Below are positions 1 to 7,767 of a stretch of DNA of 15,672 bases, one piece after another. Every line of letters begins with the position of its first letter. Position 1 is the stretch's first letter. Source of the stretch: Rubrobacteraceae bacterium (GTDB lineage Bacteria > Actinomycetota > Rubrobacteria > Rubrobacterales > Rubrobacteraceae); contig JAUJMB010000022.1 of the NCBI GenBank assembly GCA_030447045.1, positions 1 to 15,672 on the forward strand, written 5' to 3'. The translations under genes were made by a program, and so were the position numbers. The notes beneath the pieces were generated by a model. It worked only from the letters and a program-made list of their open reading frames with translations. It was not told the DNA's origin and searched no databases.

Positions 1-96
1 GAGCTCGTCGAGGCCGCGGACCTCGTGAGCGAGGTGCGGAAGGTCAAGCACCCCATGGACGAGGGCTACCGCGGCCAGAAGGGCATCGAGTGGTAG
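1..96 (+). CDS. cobO: Corrinoid (cob(I)alamin) adenosyltransferase, C-terminal end (partial)
   Basis: The window opens in frame inside a gene whose last 31 residues are visible. They end in KHPMDEGYRGQKGIEW followed by TAG. The pattern H-P-x-D-x-G-x(3)-Q-x-G-I-E-aromatic is the usual end of the CobO/BtuR/CobA ATP:corrinoid adenosyltransferases. These transfer the 5'-deoxyadenosyl group of ATP to the cobalt of reduced corrinoid in the cytoplasm. The next gene, cobB, starts inside its last codons (GTGGTAG, 7-base overlap). CobB makes the a,c-diamide that CobO adenosylates, so the neighbour fits. The P-loop and the start are outside the window, so only the C-terminal signature supports the call. 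Confidence 0.8.
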   Translation, partial: ELVEAADLVSEVRKVKHPMDEGYRGQKGIEW

Positions 97-1445
97 GGAC
101 CCCGCGCATAGTGGTCGCGGGCACCCACTCGGGGGCCGGCAAGACCACCGTCGCCTCGGGCCTCATGGCCGCGCTCGCGGGGCGGGGCCTCCGCGTCGCC
201 CCCTTCAAGGTAGGCCCCGACTTTATAGACCCCTCCTACCACGCCATTGCCACGGGAAGGCCGGGCCGCAACCTCGACGCTTTTCTCTCCGGCCCGGACC
301 TCGTAGGCCCGCTCTTCGCCCACGGCGCCAGGGGGGCGGACGTCGCCGTGATAGAGGGCGTCATGGGCCTCTTCGACGGCAGGGGCGGCGGGGAGCTCGC
401 CTCCACCGCCCACGTCGCCAAGCTCCTCGGCGCGCCCGTCGTCCTCGTCGTGGACGGATCGGCCATGTCCCGCTCGGCCGCCGCGATGGTCCACGGCTAC
501 GCCACGTTCGACCCCGACCTGAACGTCGCCGGCGTCGTCCTGAACCGCGTGGGCTCCGCCACCCACGAGAGGATGCTCCGCGAGGCCCTCGCCCCGCTCG
601 GCGTCCCGGTCCTCGGCGTTCTCCGCCGCGACGCCGCCATCAGCACGCCGGACCGGCACCTCGGCCTCGTCCCGGCCGCCGAACGCCGCAGGGAGGCGGG
701 ACGGTCCATCGACGCCCTCGGCGCCGTCGTCTCCCGATCCCTGGACCTCGACGCGGCGATGCGGCTGGCGTCTTCTGCCGGATCCCTCAGCGTGCGGCCC
801 TGGAGCCCGGAGGCGCCGGAGGAGGGGCGGACGCCGGGGGTGCGGGTCGCGGTGGCGGCCGGCCCCTCCTTCAGCTTCTTGTACGAGGAGAACGTGGAGC
901 TCATGAGGGGCGCGGGCGCGGAGGTGATCCCCTTCGACCCCACCTCCGACGAGGCCCTTCCGGACGGAACCGACGCCCTCTACCTCGGCGGCGGCTTCCC
1001 CGAAACCTACGCCGACGCCCTCTCGGCCAACGAACCCATGAGGGAGGGCGTCGCCCGGTTCGCCGGCGATGGCCGACCCGTCGTGGCCGAGTGCGGCGGC
1101 CTGCTCTACCTCTCCCGCGAGCTGGACGGCAGACCCATGTGCGGCGTGCTCGGCGCCTCGGCCAGGATGACGGATCGCCTGACGCTCGGTTACCGGGAGG
1201 CGCGCGCATCTCTGGATTCGCCGCTCGCCGAGAAGGACGCCGCCGTCCGCGGCCACGAGTTCCACTACTCGGCCGTCGAGCCGGGCGTCGGGGAGAGGCC
1301 GGCCTGGGACCTCGCCGGCCGCGGGCCCGAAGGCTTCGTCTCGGGCGGCGTCCACGCGAGCTACCTGCACACCCACTGGGCCGCGACCCCACGGTTGCCG
1401 CGCCGGCTGCTCCGGGCAGCAAAACGGACAGAGGTCCGCGTATGA
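90..1445 (+). CDS. cobB: Cobyrinic acid a,c-diamide synthase (CobB/CbiA)
   Basis: The 451-residue product is the usual size for CobB/CbiA, which uses ATP and glutamine to amidate side chains a and c of (cobalt-containing) cobyrinic acid. The N-terminal half is a dethiobiotin-synthetase-like ATPase with the P-loop GTHSGAGKTT at residues 11-20 and the FKVGPDFIDPSYH stretch typical of the family. The C-terminal half, about residues 250-440, is a class I glutamine amidotransferase. It has the nucleophile Cys335 in AECGGLLYL and the later histidine motif GHEFHYS near residue 389. The GTG at 90 is chosen because it puts the conserved IVVAGTHSGAGKTT right at the N terminus and overlaps the cobO stop. 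With CbiX and CbiD downstream, the substrate is probably the cobalt form, so the name cbiA would fit equally well. Confidence 0.96.
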   Translation: MVGTPRIVVAGTHSGAGKTTVASGLMAALAGRGLRVAPFKVGPDFIDPSYHAIATGRPGRNLDAFLSGPDLVGPLFAHGARGADVAVIEGVMGLFDGRGGGELASTAHVAKLLGAPVVLVVDGSAMSRSAAAMVHGYATFDPDLNVAGVVLNRVGSATHERMLREALAPLGVPVLGVLRRDAAISTPDRHLGLVPAAERRREAGRSIDALGAVVSRSLDLDAAMRLASSAGSLSVRPWSPEAPEEGRTPGVRVAVAAGPSFSFLYEENVELMRGAGAEVIPFDPTSDEALPDGTDALYLGGGFPETYADALSANEPMREGVARFAGDGRPVVAECGGLLYLSRELDGRPMCGVLGASARMTDRLTLGYREARASLDSPLAEKDAAVRGHEFHYSAVEPGVGERPAWDLAGRGPEGFVSGGVHASYLHTHWAATPRLPRRLLRAAKRTEVRV

Positions 1446-2155
1446 GCGGCAGGCTCGTCGGGGTGGGCGTGGGGCCTGGGGACCCGGAGCTTCTTACCAT
1501 CAAGGGGCTCAGGGCGCTGCGGGAGGCCGACGAGGTCTTCGTGCCGGTGGGGGACACGGGCGAGGTCGGGCGGGCGGAGGCCACCGTGCGGGAGTACCTG
1601 GAGGATGGCCGCATCCGGCGCGTGCTCTTCGCGCTCTCCGACGACGCGGAGGCGCGGGAGCGGAACTGGACCGACGCGGCGCGGGAGGTCTCGGGGCACC
1701 TGCGGGAGGGGAAGACTTGCGCGTTCGCCACCATAGGGGACCCCAACGTGTACTCGACGTTTACGTACCTGGCCCGGACGGTGCGAAAGTCGCTTCCGGA
1801 CGTCGAGTTGGAGACCGTGCCTGGCATCACGGCGATGCAGGACCTCGCCTCGCGGAGCGGGACCGTTCTTCTCGAGGGCGACGAGCGGCTGGCGCTGCTT
1901 CCGTTTACTGCCGGAAGGGATCATCTGCGGAAGGCGCTGGCGTCCTTCGAGACCGTCGTATGCTACAAGGGCGGGGGCCGGATGCCCGAGGTGCTCGGGG
2001 TGGCGGAGGAGGCCGGGAGGCTCGGTGACGCGGTCTACGGGGCGCGGCTCGGTATCCCCGGCGAAGAAGTGGTCCCGGCGGCCGAGATGGCCGGGCGCGA
2101 GGGGACGTACCTGTCGACGGTCATCTTTAGCGGAGAGGCGGAACGGCTTGGGTAA
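1442..2155 (+). CDS. cobI: Precorrin-2 / cobalt-factor II C20-methyltransferase (CobI/CbiL)
   Basis: This 237-residue protein belongs to the SAM-dependent tetrapyrrole methylase family. The N-terminal GVGVGPGDPELLTIKGLRAL motif, the KTCAFATIGDPNVYSTF segment and VPGITAMQDLASRSG are hallmarks of CobI/CbiL, which adds the C20 methyl group to precorrin-2 or its cobalt form. The TIGDP.xYST(F/Y) string separates it from the C11 and C17 enzymes. The ATG start at 1442 overlaps the cobB stop as ATGA, which implies coupled translation. In an operon carrying cbiX the likely substrate is the cobalt-bearing factor II (CbiL activity). That preference is inferred from context and not read from the protein. 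Confidence 0.94.
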   Translation: MSGRLVGVGVGPGDPELLTIKGLRALREADEVFVPVGDTGEVGRAEATVREYLEDGRIRRVLFALSDDAEARERNWTDAAREVSGHLREGKTCAFATIGDPNVYSTFTYLARTVRKSLPDVELETVPGITAMQDLASRSGTVLLEGDERLALLPFTAGRDHLRKALASFETVVCYKGGGRMPEVLGVAEEAGRLGDAVYGARLGIPGEEVVPAAEMAGREGTYLSTVIFSGEAERLG

Positions 2156-2915
2156 GGTCTGGTTTATAGGGGCGGGGCCGGGCTCGCCCGACCTGCTGAC
2201 GATCCGGGGCGCGAGGCTCATAGGGGATGCGGACGTCGTGGTCTGGGCCAGGAGCCTCGTCCACGAGGGCGTACTCGAGTACGCCTCGCCCGAGGCGGAG
2301 ATAGTGGAGTCGACGACCATCCCGCTCGAAGGCGTGCGCGGGCTCTACGAGCGGGCCGTTGGGGAGGACCTGAAGGTGGCCAGGGTCCACTCGGGGGACC
2401 CGAGCCTGTACGGGGCCGTGATGGAGCAGATCGAGCTCTGCGAGGAGATAGGCCTCTCGTGGGAGATTGTGCCCGGCGTCTCGTCTTTGGGCGCCGCCGC
2501 CGCGGCCATCGGGCGCGAGCTCACGGTCCCGGAGGTCTCCCAGTCGGTCGTGATCACGCGCCGCGCGAGCCGCACCCCGATGCCGAACAACGAGGACATA
2601 AAGGGCTTCGCCCGGCACGGGACGACGATGGCGATCTTTCTCTCGGCCGCGAAGCCGCGCGCGCTCCAGGAGGACCTGCTGGACGGCGGCTACGCCCCCG
2701 AAACGCCGTGCGCGGTCGTCTACCGGGCGAGCTGGCCCGACGAGGAGATCATCGAGTGCCGCCTGGAGGAACTGGCCGACCGCATCAGGGCGGCGGGCTT
2801 CACGCGCCAAGCCCTGATCCTGGTCGGCCCCGGCCTCGGCGCCGGCGGCACCCGCTCGCACCTCTACAGCCCCGCCTTCTCGCACATGTTCCGCAAGGCC
2901 AGCCAGGAGGCCTGA
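2148..2915 (+). CDS. cobM: Precorrin-4 / cobalt-precorrin-4 C11-methyltransferase (CobM/CbiF)
   Basis: The 255-residue product is the normal size for CobM/CbiF, which methylates C11 of the ring-contracted intermediate using SAM. It begins with the SAM-binding FIGAGPGSPDLLTIRG motif and carries HSGDPSLYGAVMEQ, VPGVSSLGAAAAAIGRELTVPEVSQSV and TRRASRTPMP, which are typical of this branch. The open frame extends upstream, but that part is out-of-frame cobI sequence. The TTG at 2148 is preferred because it puts the conserved GKVWFIGAGPG at the N terminus, has a purine-rich GGAGAGG about ten bases upstream, and overlaps the cobI stop by 8 bases. A rare TTG start here may tune its output relative to cobI. 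Confidence 0.94.
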   Translation: MGKVWFIGAGPGSPDLLTIRGARLIGDADVVVWARSLVHEGVLEYASPEAEIVESTTIPLEGVRGLYERAVGEDLKVARVHSGDPSLYGAVMEQIELCEEIGLSWEIVPGVSSLGAAAAAIGRELTVPEVSQSVVITRRASRTPMPNNEDIKGFARHGTTMAIFLSAAKPRALQEDLLDGGYAPETPCAVVYRASWPDEEIIECRLEELADRIRAAGFTRQALILVGPGLGAGGTRSHLYSPAFSHMFRKASQEA

Positions 2916-2923
2916 GACCCCCG

Positions 2924-4090
2924 ATGCCCCCGCGCCGCATCACGGAGCCCTCCATGCCCCCGAGCATGGCCAGGGCGAAGAGCGAGAAGCTCAGGACCGG
3001 ATGGACCACCGGCGCCTGCTCCGCCGCGGCCGCCAAAGCCGCCGCAAAGGCACTCCTTGGCGGCGAGCCCCAGACGCGCGTGGACATAAAGCTCCCCAAG
3101 AAGGGCGAGGAGCGGCGGGTGGAGTTCCCCGTGGAGCGGTGCGACCTCGGAGACTCCTGGGCCGAGGCCGTCGTCGTCAAGGACGCCGGCGACGACCCGG
3201 ACGTCACCGACGGCGCCCACCTTACCGCCCGCGTCTCGTGGAAGGACGAGCCGGGCCTCGACCTGGACAGGGGGGAGGGCGTGGGGCTGGTGACCAAGCC
3301 GGGCCTCGGGCTGGAGGTGGGAGGCCCGGCCATAAACGAGACGCCGCGACGCATGATCTCCTACTCCGTCAGGGAGGTCCTCGACCCGGACAAGCGCGGC
3401 GTGCGCGTCGTCATCAGCGTCCCGGGCGGCGAGGGGATGGCGGAGAAGACCACCAACGCCCGCCTCGGCATCGTCGGCGGCATCTCGATCCTCGGGACCA
3501 CGGGCATCGTCCGCCCCTTCTCGACCGCCGCCTGGGCCGCAAGCGTCGTGCAGGCGGTAAACGTCATGGGCGCCCAGGGGCACGACGCCTTCGTCCTCTC
3601 CACCGGCGGCCTGACGGAGAAGGCCGCCATGCGCCTCCTGCCGGATCTCGAAGAGGTCTGCTTTGTCGAGGTGGGCGACTTTACCGGGCAAGCAATAAAG
3701 CGGGCCGTCGAGAACAACCTGAAAACCTGCTTCTTCGTAGGCATGGCCGGCAAGATCTCCAAGCTCGCCGCCGGCGTCATGATGACCCACTGGACCCGCT
3801 CCAAGGTGGACAATACCCTCCTCGCCGAGGTCACACGGAAGGCCGGCGGCTCATCCGATCTTGTAGAGGAGATAAAGGACGCCAACACCGCCCGCCACGC
3901 CTACGAGCTCTGGCGCTCCGCCGACCTGAAGGAGGCCCCGCACCTGCTCTGCGCGGAGGCGGCGAAGAACCTCAAGACGTACGCGGAGGACAAGCTGGAG
4001 GTCCACGTGATCCTCGTGGACTTCGACACGCTCGACCCGGCCGGCTGGAGCCCGGGCGCCCTCGACGGGACCACCTGGAGCGCCGCGTGA
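2924..4090 (+). CDS. cbiD: Cobalt-precorrin-5B C1-methyltransferase (CbiD)
   Basis: CbiD is the C1-methylating enzyme of the anaerobic pathway and is unrelated to the other ring methylases. The signature RTGWTTGACSAAAAKAA lies at about residues 24-40. The body contains TKPGLGLEVGGPAINETPRRMI, the GGISILGTTGIVRPFS loop and GKISKLAAGVMMTHWTRSKVD, all typical of CbiD. Length from this start is 388 residues, slightly long for the family. In-frame ATGs at 2924, 2954 and 2966 compete. The first has AGGAGG at 2905-2910 but a long 13-base spacer. The one at 2954 has GGAG with a 6-base spacer and gives a more typical 378 residues. This is the only junction in the cob run without an overlap; the gap after cobM is 8 bases. 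Confidence 0.95.
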   Translation: MPPRRITEPSMPPSMARAKSEKLRTGWTTGACSAAAAKAAAKALLGGEPQTRVDIKLPKKGEERRVEFPVERCDLGDSWAEAVVVKDAGDDPDVTDGAHLTARVSWKDEPGLDLDRGEGVGLVTKPGLGLEVGGPAINETPRRMISYSVREVLDPDKRGVRVVISVPGGEGMAEKTTNARLGIVGGISILGTTGIVRPFSTAAWAASVVQAVNVMGAQGHDAFVLSTGGLTEKAAMRLLPDLEEVCFVEVGDFTGQAIKRAVENNLKTCFFVGMAGKISKLAAGVMMTHWTRSKVDNTLLAEVTRKAGGSSDLVEEIKDANTARHAYELWRSADLKEAPHLLCAEAAKNLKTYAEDKLEVHVILVDFDTLDPAGWSPGALDGTTWSAA

Positions 4091-5286
4091 GCCGCATCGC
4101 CGTGATCGGGCTCGACGGGAGACCGCTCTCCCGGGAGGCCGCCGGCCTGCTCGAAGGCGCCGCGCTCGTGGCCGGCGGCCGTCGCCACCTGCGGGACCTT
4201 GCCGTCGAGCCCGGACGCGCGGTCGTCTTTGAGGGAGACCTCTCCGCGGCGCTCTCGCGCATAGAAACGGAGCACCGTCCGGTGGCCGTGCTCGCCTCCG
4301 GAGACCCCGGGTTCTTCGGCATCGTGCGGCTGTTGGGGGAGCGGTTCGGGAACCTGGAGCTCCGCGTCCTGCCGGCGGTCTCTTCTGTGGCCCTGGCGTT
4401 CGCGCGGGCGGGCGTCTCTTGGGACGACGCCGTCACCGTCAGCGCCCACGGCCGCGAGCCCCGCCGGGCCGTCAACGTCTGCCGGGCCCACCCCAAGGTC
4501 GCCGTCCTGACCTCCCCGGGGTTCGGGCCGGCGGAGCTTGCCGGAGCGTTGGAAGGCCTCGGCCGGACCTTCGTCGTCGCCGAGAGGCTCGGCGGGCCGG
4601 ACGAGCGCGTGGTGCGCGGGGACGCCGGGAGCGTCGCGGGCGGGCGCTGGGAGGACCCGAACGTGGTGCTGGTGCTGGACGAGGGGCGGGCGTCGGGGAG
4701 GGGTTGGATCTCCTCGGGCTACGAGAGTCCCGGGCGTTGGGCGTTGCCCGAGGACGAGTTCGAGCACCGCTCCGGCATGATCACGAAAGGCTCCACCCGC
4801 GCCCTCGTCCTCTCCCGCCTCGGCCCCGGTCCCGGCGACCTCGTCTGGGACGTCGGCGCTGGCAGCGGCTCGGTCGCCATAGAGTGCGCCCGACTCGGCG
4901 CCGCGGTCGTGGCCGTCGAACGCGACCCCGAGAGCTGCGCCCGCATCCGCCGCAACGCCGAACGCCACGCCGCCTACGTCGAGGTTGTAGGCGGCACCGC
5001 CCCGGATGCCCTGCGAGGCCTGCCCGAGCCCGACGCCGTCTTCGTCGGGGGGACGGGAGGCCTTTTCGAGGAGACCGTCAAGCTCTGCGCCGTGAGGGCG
5101 CGGCGTTCGGTCGTGCTGACCCTTATAGGCCTAGAACGGGTGGTACCCGCGGGCGAGGTGCTCGAAGACTGCGGCCTCGAGGTGGAGACCACGTTCTTGC
5201 AGACGTCTTCCGTGCGGGGCATAGCGTCCATGCACCGGGTCGTGCCGGAGGGCGCCGTGTTCGTGGTCTGCGGGAGCCGGCCGTGA
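4087..5286 (+). CDS. cobL: Precorrin-6Y / cobalt-precorrin-7 C5,C15-methyltransferase (decarboxylating), CbiE-CbiT fusion (CobL)
   Basis: A single 399-residue chain joins two domains. The N-terminal part, roughly residues 1-200, is a tetrapyrrole methylase of CbiE type with VLASGDPGFFGIVRLLGERF and a VSAHGREP segment. The C-terminal part, from about 220, is a CbiT-type class I methyltransferase with the SAM motif DVGAGSGS at residues 255-262 and a preceding HRSGMITKGSTRALVLSRL. Together they methylate C5 and C15 and remove the acetate carboxyl on ring C. The fused CobL arrangement is known from both aerobic and anaerobic producers. The GTG start at 4087 overlaps the cbiD stop as GTGA. The protein ends with the TTFLQTSSVRGIASMHR block usual for CbiT. 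Confidence 0.95.
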   Translation: MSRIAVIGLDGRPLSREAAGLLEGAALVAGGRRHLRDLAVEPGRAVVFEGDLSAALSRIETEHRPVAVLASGDPGFFGIVRLLGERFGNLELRVLPAVSSVALAFARAGVSWDDAVTVSAHGREPRRAVNVCRAHPKVAVLTSPGFGPAELAGALEGLGRTFVVAERLGGPDERVVRGDAGSVAGGRWEDPNVVLVLDEGRASGRGWISSGYESPGRWALPEDEFEHRSGMITKGSTRALVLSRLGPGPGDLVWDVGAGSGSVAIECARLGAAVVAVERDPESCARIRRNAERHAAYVEVVGGTAPDALRGLPEPDAVFVGGTGGLFEETVKLCAVRARRSVVLTLIGLERVVPAGEVLEDCGLEVETTFLQTSSVRGIASMHRVVPEGAVFVVCGSRP

Positions 5287-6968
5287 TCGGCCTGGTGGCG
5301 GCCACGGAGAACGGCCGCCGCAACGCCGCCCACCTCGCGGGCTCCTGGGACGACGCCCGCCTCTACGAAGGCAAGCCGAAGGAGGCCCTCCACCGGGCCT
5401 GGAAGGAGTGCGACGCCGTCGTCCTCTTCCTCGCGACCGGCGCCGCGGTACGCCTACTCGCCCCGCTGCTACGGGACAAACACACGGACCCCGGCGTCGT
5501 CGCCGTGGACGACGCCGGCCTCTTCGCGGTCGCCCTGTGCGGCGGCCACGACGGCGGCGCAAACGGCCTCGCGGCACGGGTCGCCGCCTCCCTGGGCGCC
5601 ACGCCCGTCGTCACCACCGCGAGCGACGCCCTCGGCCTCCCGGCCCTCGACTCGTTCGGCAGGGACCTCGGCCTGCGTCTGGAGGAGGGTTCGGACCTGG
5701 CCGCCGTGGGGGCGGCGCTCGTCTCCGGCCGGACGGTCCGTCTGGTCTCCGACCGCCGGTTGCCGCTCGGGCCGCTGCCGGGGAACGTCGTTCGCGCAGA
5801 GGAGCCCGGGCCGCCGCTCCTGTTCGTCTCAGACCGGGTCGTGGACGTGCCGCGTCCGGCCGTCGTCTACCGGCCGCCCTCGCTCGTGGCCGGGGTGGGG
5901 TGCAGCCGGGGGGCTTCGGCGGGGGAGATCCTGGGCCTCCTCCGCGACTCGCTCGCGGAGGCCGGTCTCTCGGTGGGGAGCGTCGCCGGTCTCGCGAGCA
6001 TCGACGCGAAGCGCGACGAGGTCGGGCTCCTGGAGGCCGCGGAAAGCCTCGGGGTACCGGTGCGTTTCCATCCGGCCGGGGAGCTGGCGGCGGTAGAGAC
6101 GCCCAACCCTTCGCCCGTCGTGCGGGAGGCGGTCGGGACGCCGAGCGTGGCGGAGGCGGCGGTGCTCGTCTGTGGGGCGGAGCTCGTGCTCCCCAAGCGG
6201 AAGTCCGCGATGGCGACCGTAGCGCTGGGCCGGTTGCCGGTGCGGGGCCTTCTCATGCTCGTGAGCCTGGGGCCTGGGGAGGAGGCCCTGATCCCACCGC
6301 TCGCCCGAGACGCCCTGGCCCGCTCGGAGCTCGTCGTCGGCCTCGACCAGTACGTGGACCGCGTCCGCCACCTCCTGCGGCCCGGAACGGAGGTCCTCAC
6401 GATGCCGCTCGGGGACGAGGTCGCGCGCGCCGAGGCCGCGATAGCGGAGGCCCGCTCCGGCGGCGCCGTCTCCCTGGTCTCCAGCGGCGACGTGGGGGTC
6501 TACGCGATGGCCTCCCCGGCGCTGGAGCTCGCGGGCGAGGACGTGGACGTCGTGGTGGTGCCCGGCATCACGGCGGCCCAGGCGGCGGCCTCGCTGCTCG
6601 GCTCGCCGCTCGGGCACGACCACTGCTCGATCAGCCTCTCCGACCTCCTCACGCCGTGGCCCGTCATCGAGAGGCGCGTCCTGGCGGCGGCGGAGGGGGA
6701 TTTCGTGGTCTCCCTGTACAACCCGCGCTCGAGGGGCCGCGACTGGCAACTGGGCAAGGTGAAGGAGATGCTGCTGGCCGGGCGCCCGCCCGACACCCCC
6801 GTGGGCATCGTACGGGACGCCTACCGCCCGACGCAGAGGGTGGACCTCACGGACCTCGCCTCCCTGCGCCCCGAAGAGGTGGACATGCTGACGGTCGTCG
6901 TCGTCGGCAGCTCGCAGACGAGGCTGGTCGCCGGGCGCATGGTGACGCCGAGGGGGTACCTCTCGTGA
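5283..6968 (+). CDS. Fused cobalt-precorrin-5A hydrolase (CbiG) and precorrin-3B C17-methyltransferase (CobJ/CbiH)
   Basis: The 561-residue protein combines two consecutive pathway steps. Residues 1 to about 320 are CbiG, which opens the delta-lactone and releases acetaldehyde from cobalt-precorrin-5A. Its parts are an N-terminal domain, the core LATGAAVRLLAPLLRDKHTDP and AVDDAGLFAVALCGGHDGGAN, and the C-terminal VAGVGCSRGASAGEI with LASIDAKRDEVGLLEAA. From Met325 onward the sequence MLVSLGPGEEALIPPLARDAL begins a full CobJ/CbiH domain, with VSSGDVGVYAMASPALE, VPGITAAQAAASLLGSPLGHD and the diagnostic YNPRSRGRDWQL. CobJ methylates C17 and contracts the ring. No internal stop or frameshift is present. 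The GTG start at 5283 overlaps the cobL stop as GTGA. Confidence 0.94.
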   Translation: MIGLVAATENGRRNAAHLAGSWDDARLYEGKPKEALHRAWKECDAVVLFLATGAAVRLLAPLLRDKHTDPGVVAVDDAGLFAVALCGGHDGGANGLAARVAASLGATPVVTTASDALGLPALDSFGRDLGLRLEEGSDLAAVGAALVSGRTVRLVSDRRLPLGPLPGNVVRAEEPGPPLLFVSDRVVDVPRPAVVYRPPSLVAGVGCSRGASAGEILGLLRDSLAEAGLSVGSVAGLASIDAKRDEVGLLEAAESLGVPVRFHPAGELAAVETPNPSPVVREAVGTPSVAEAAVLVCGAELVLPKRKSAMATVALGRLPVRGLLMLVSLGPGEEALIPPLARDALARSELVVGLDQYVDRVRHLLRPGTEVLTMPLGDEVARAEAAIAEARSGGAVSLVSSGDVGVYAMASPALELAGEDVDVVVVPGITAAQAAASLLGSPLGHDHCSISLSDLLTPWPVIERRVLAAAEGDFVVSLYNPRSRGRDWQLGKVKEMLLAGRPPDTPVGIVRDAYRPTQRVDLTDLASLRPEEVDMLTVVVVGSSQTRLVAGRMVTPRGYLS

Positions 6969-7168
6969 GGAGCGTCTTCGCCGTCACGGACGCCTGCGCG
7001 GGGTGCGGCGCCTGCATAAAGACGTGCCCCGAGAAGGCGATACGGCCGGCCCCGCGGGGCTACGGCTCGCCCCTGATCGTGCTGGAAGACCGCTGCTCGG
7101 GCTGCGCCGAGTGCGCCGAGGTCTGCCCGGTCTCCGCCTGCGTCGAGGTCCCACTGGAGGACGCTTGA
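6965..7168 (+). CDS. 2[4Fe-4S] ferredoxin embedded in the cobalamin operon
   Basis: This 67-residue protein has two classical cluster motifs. The first is C11-x2-C14-x2-C17-x3-C21-P, and the second is C44-x2-C47-x2-C50-x3-C54-P, with one more cysteine at 59. It is a bacterial-type low-potential electron carrier of the cytoplasm. Its GTG start overlaps the stop of the CbiG-CobJ fusion (GTGA), and cobH follows with a TTGA overlap, so it is locked into the operon. A role as electron donor is inferred: candidates are ring contraction by CobJ/CbiH, the precorrin-6 reduction step, or cobalt reduction before adenosylation. Nothing in its own sequence tells which. Its high GC and codon use match its neighbours. 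Confidence 0.92.
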   Translation: MRSVFAVTDACAGCGACIKTCPEKAIRPAPRGYGSPLIVLEDRCSGCAECAEVCPVSACVEVPLEDA

Positions 7169-7767
7169 GGCGCGTCCACCCCATAGAGAGGGAGAGCTAC
7201 CGCATCCTGCGCGAAATGGTGGACCTCTCGCACCTCGGGCCCCTCGGGCGGGCCGTCGCCGAGCGCGTCGTCCACGCCTCCGCAGATCCCGAGTACGCGA
7301 CGAGCCTCGTCCTCGACGAGCCGACGCTCAGGGGCGGGCTCGACGCCCTGCGCCGCGACGCACCCATCGTCACGGACGTCCACATGGTCGCGGCCGGCAT
7401 CACCGCCAGGGAGACGCTCTGCCTCGTCTCCGACCCCCGGGCGCGGGACCTCTCGGAAGAACTCGGCATCACGCGGTCCGCGGCGGGATTCCGGCTCGCC
7501 TCGGGGGAGGCCGGTCCCGGGGCCGTCTGGGTCGTGGGGAACGCGCCGACCGCGCTCTTCGAGCTGTTGGAAACGGACGACACCCGTCCGGCGCTCGTTG
7601 TGGGGCTTCCGGTCGGGTTCGTCGGGGCGGCGGAGTCCAAGGATGCGCTTTTGCGGAGCGATCTGCCAGGTGTCGCGAACCGCGGGCCGAAGGGCGGCTC
7701 CGCGGTCGCGGCGGCGGCGTTGAACGCGCTTATCTACTTTGAGGAGGAAGATGCGGGAGACCGTTAG
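7165..7767 (+). CDS. cobH: Precorrin-8X / cobalt-precorrin-8 methylmutase (CobH/CbiC)
   Basis: The 200-residue product matches the usual CobH/CbiC size. The enzyme moves the methyl group from C11 to C12, giving hydrogenobyrinate or cobyrinate. The N-terminal HPIERESYRIL, the RVVHASADPEYA segment with the expected catalytic His37, DAPIVTDVHMVAAGI and the C-terminal NRGPKGGSAVAAAALNALIYF are all family signatures. The TTG at 7165 is chosen because it overlaps the ferredoxin stop (TTGA), has GGAGG four bases upstream, and places the conserved RRVHPIERES at the very N terminus. cbiX starts before its end, with a 17-base overlap. Confidence 0.94.
   Translation: MRRVHPIERESYRILREMVDLSHLGPLGRAVAERVVHASADPEYATSLVLDEPTLRGGLDALRRDAPIVTDVHMVAAGITARETLCLVSDPRARDLSEELGITRSAAGFRLASGEAGPGAVWVVGNAPTALFELLETDDTRPALVVGLPVGFVGAAESKDALLRSDLPGVANRGPKGGSAVAAAALNALIYFEEEDAGDR

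Noticed and set aside
1..90. Cobalamin riboswitch
   Set aside because: The window starts inside cobO; no B12-box-like non-coding leader is visible, so any riboswitch would be upstream of the window.
66..1376. Long minus-strand open frame opposite cobB
   Set aside because: It is a shadow of the real gene: high GC keeps stop codons rare on the opposite strand, and the translation is low in complexity with no motif.
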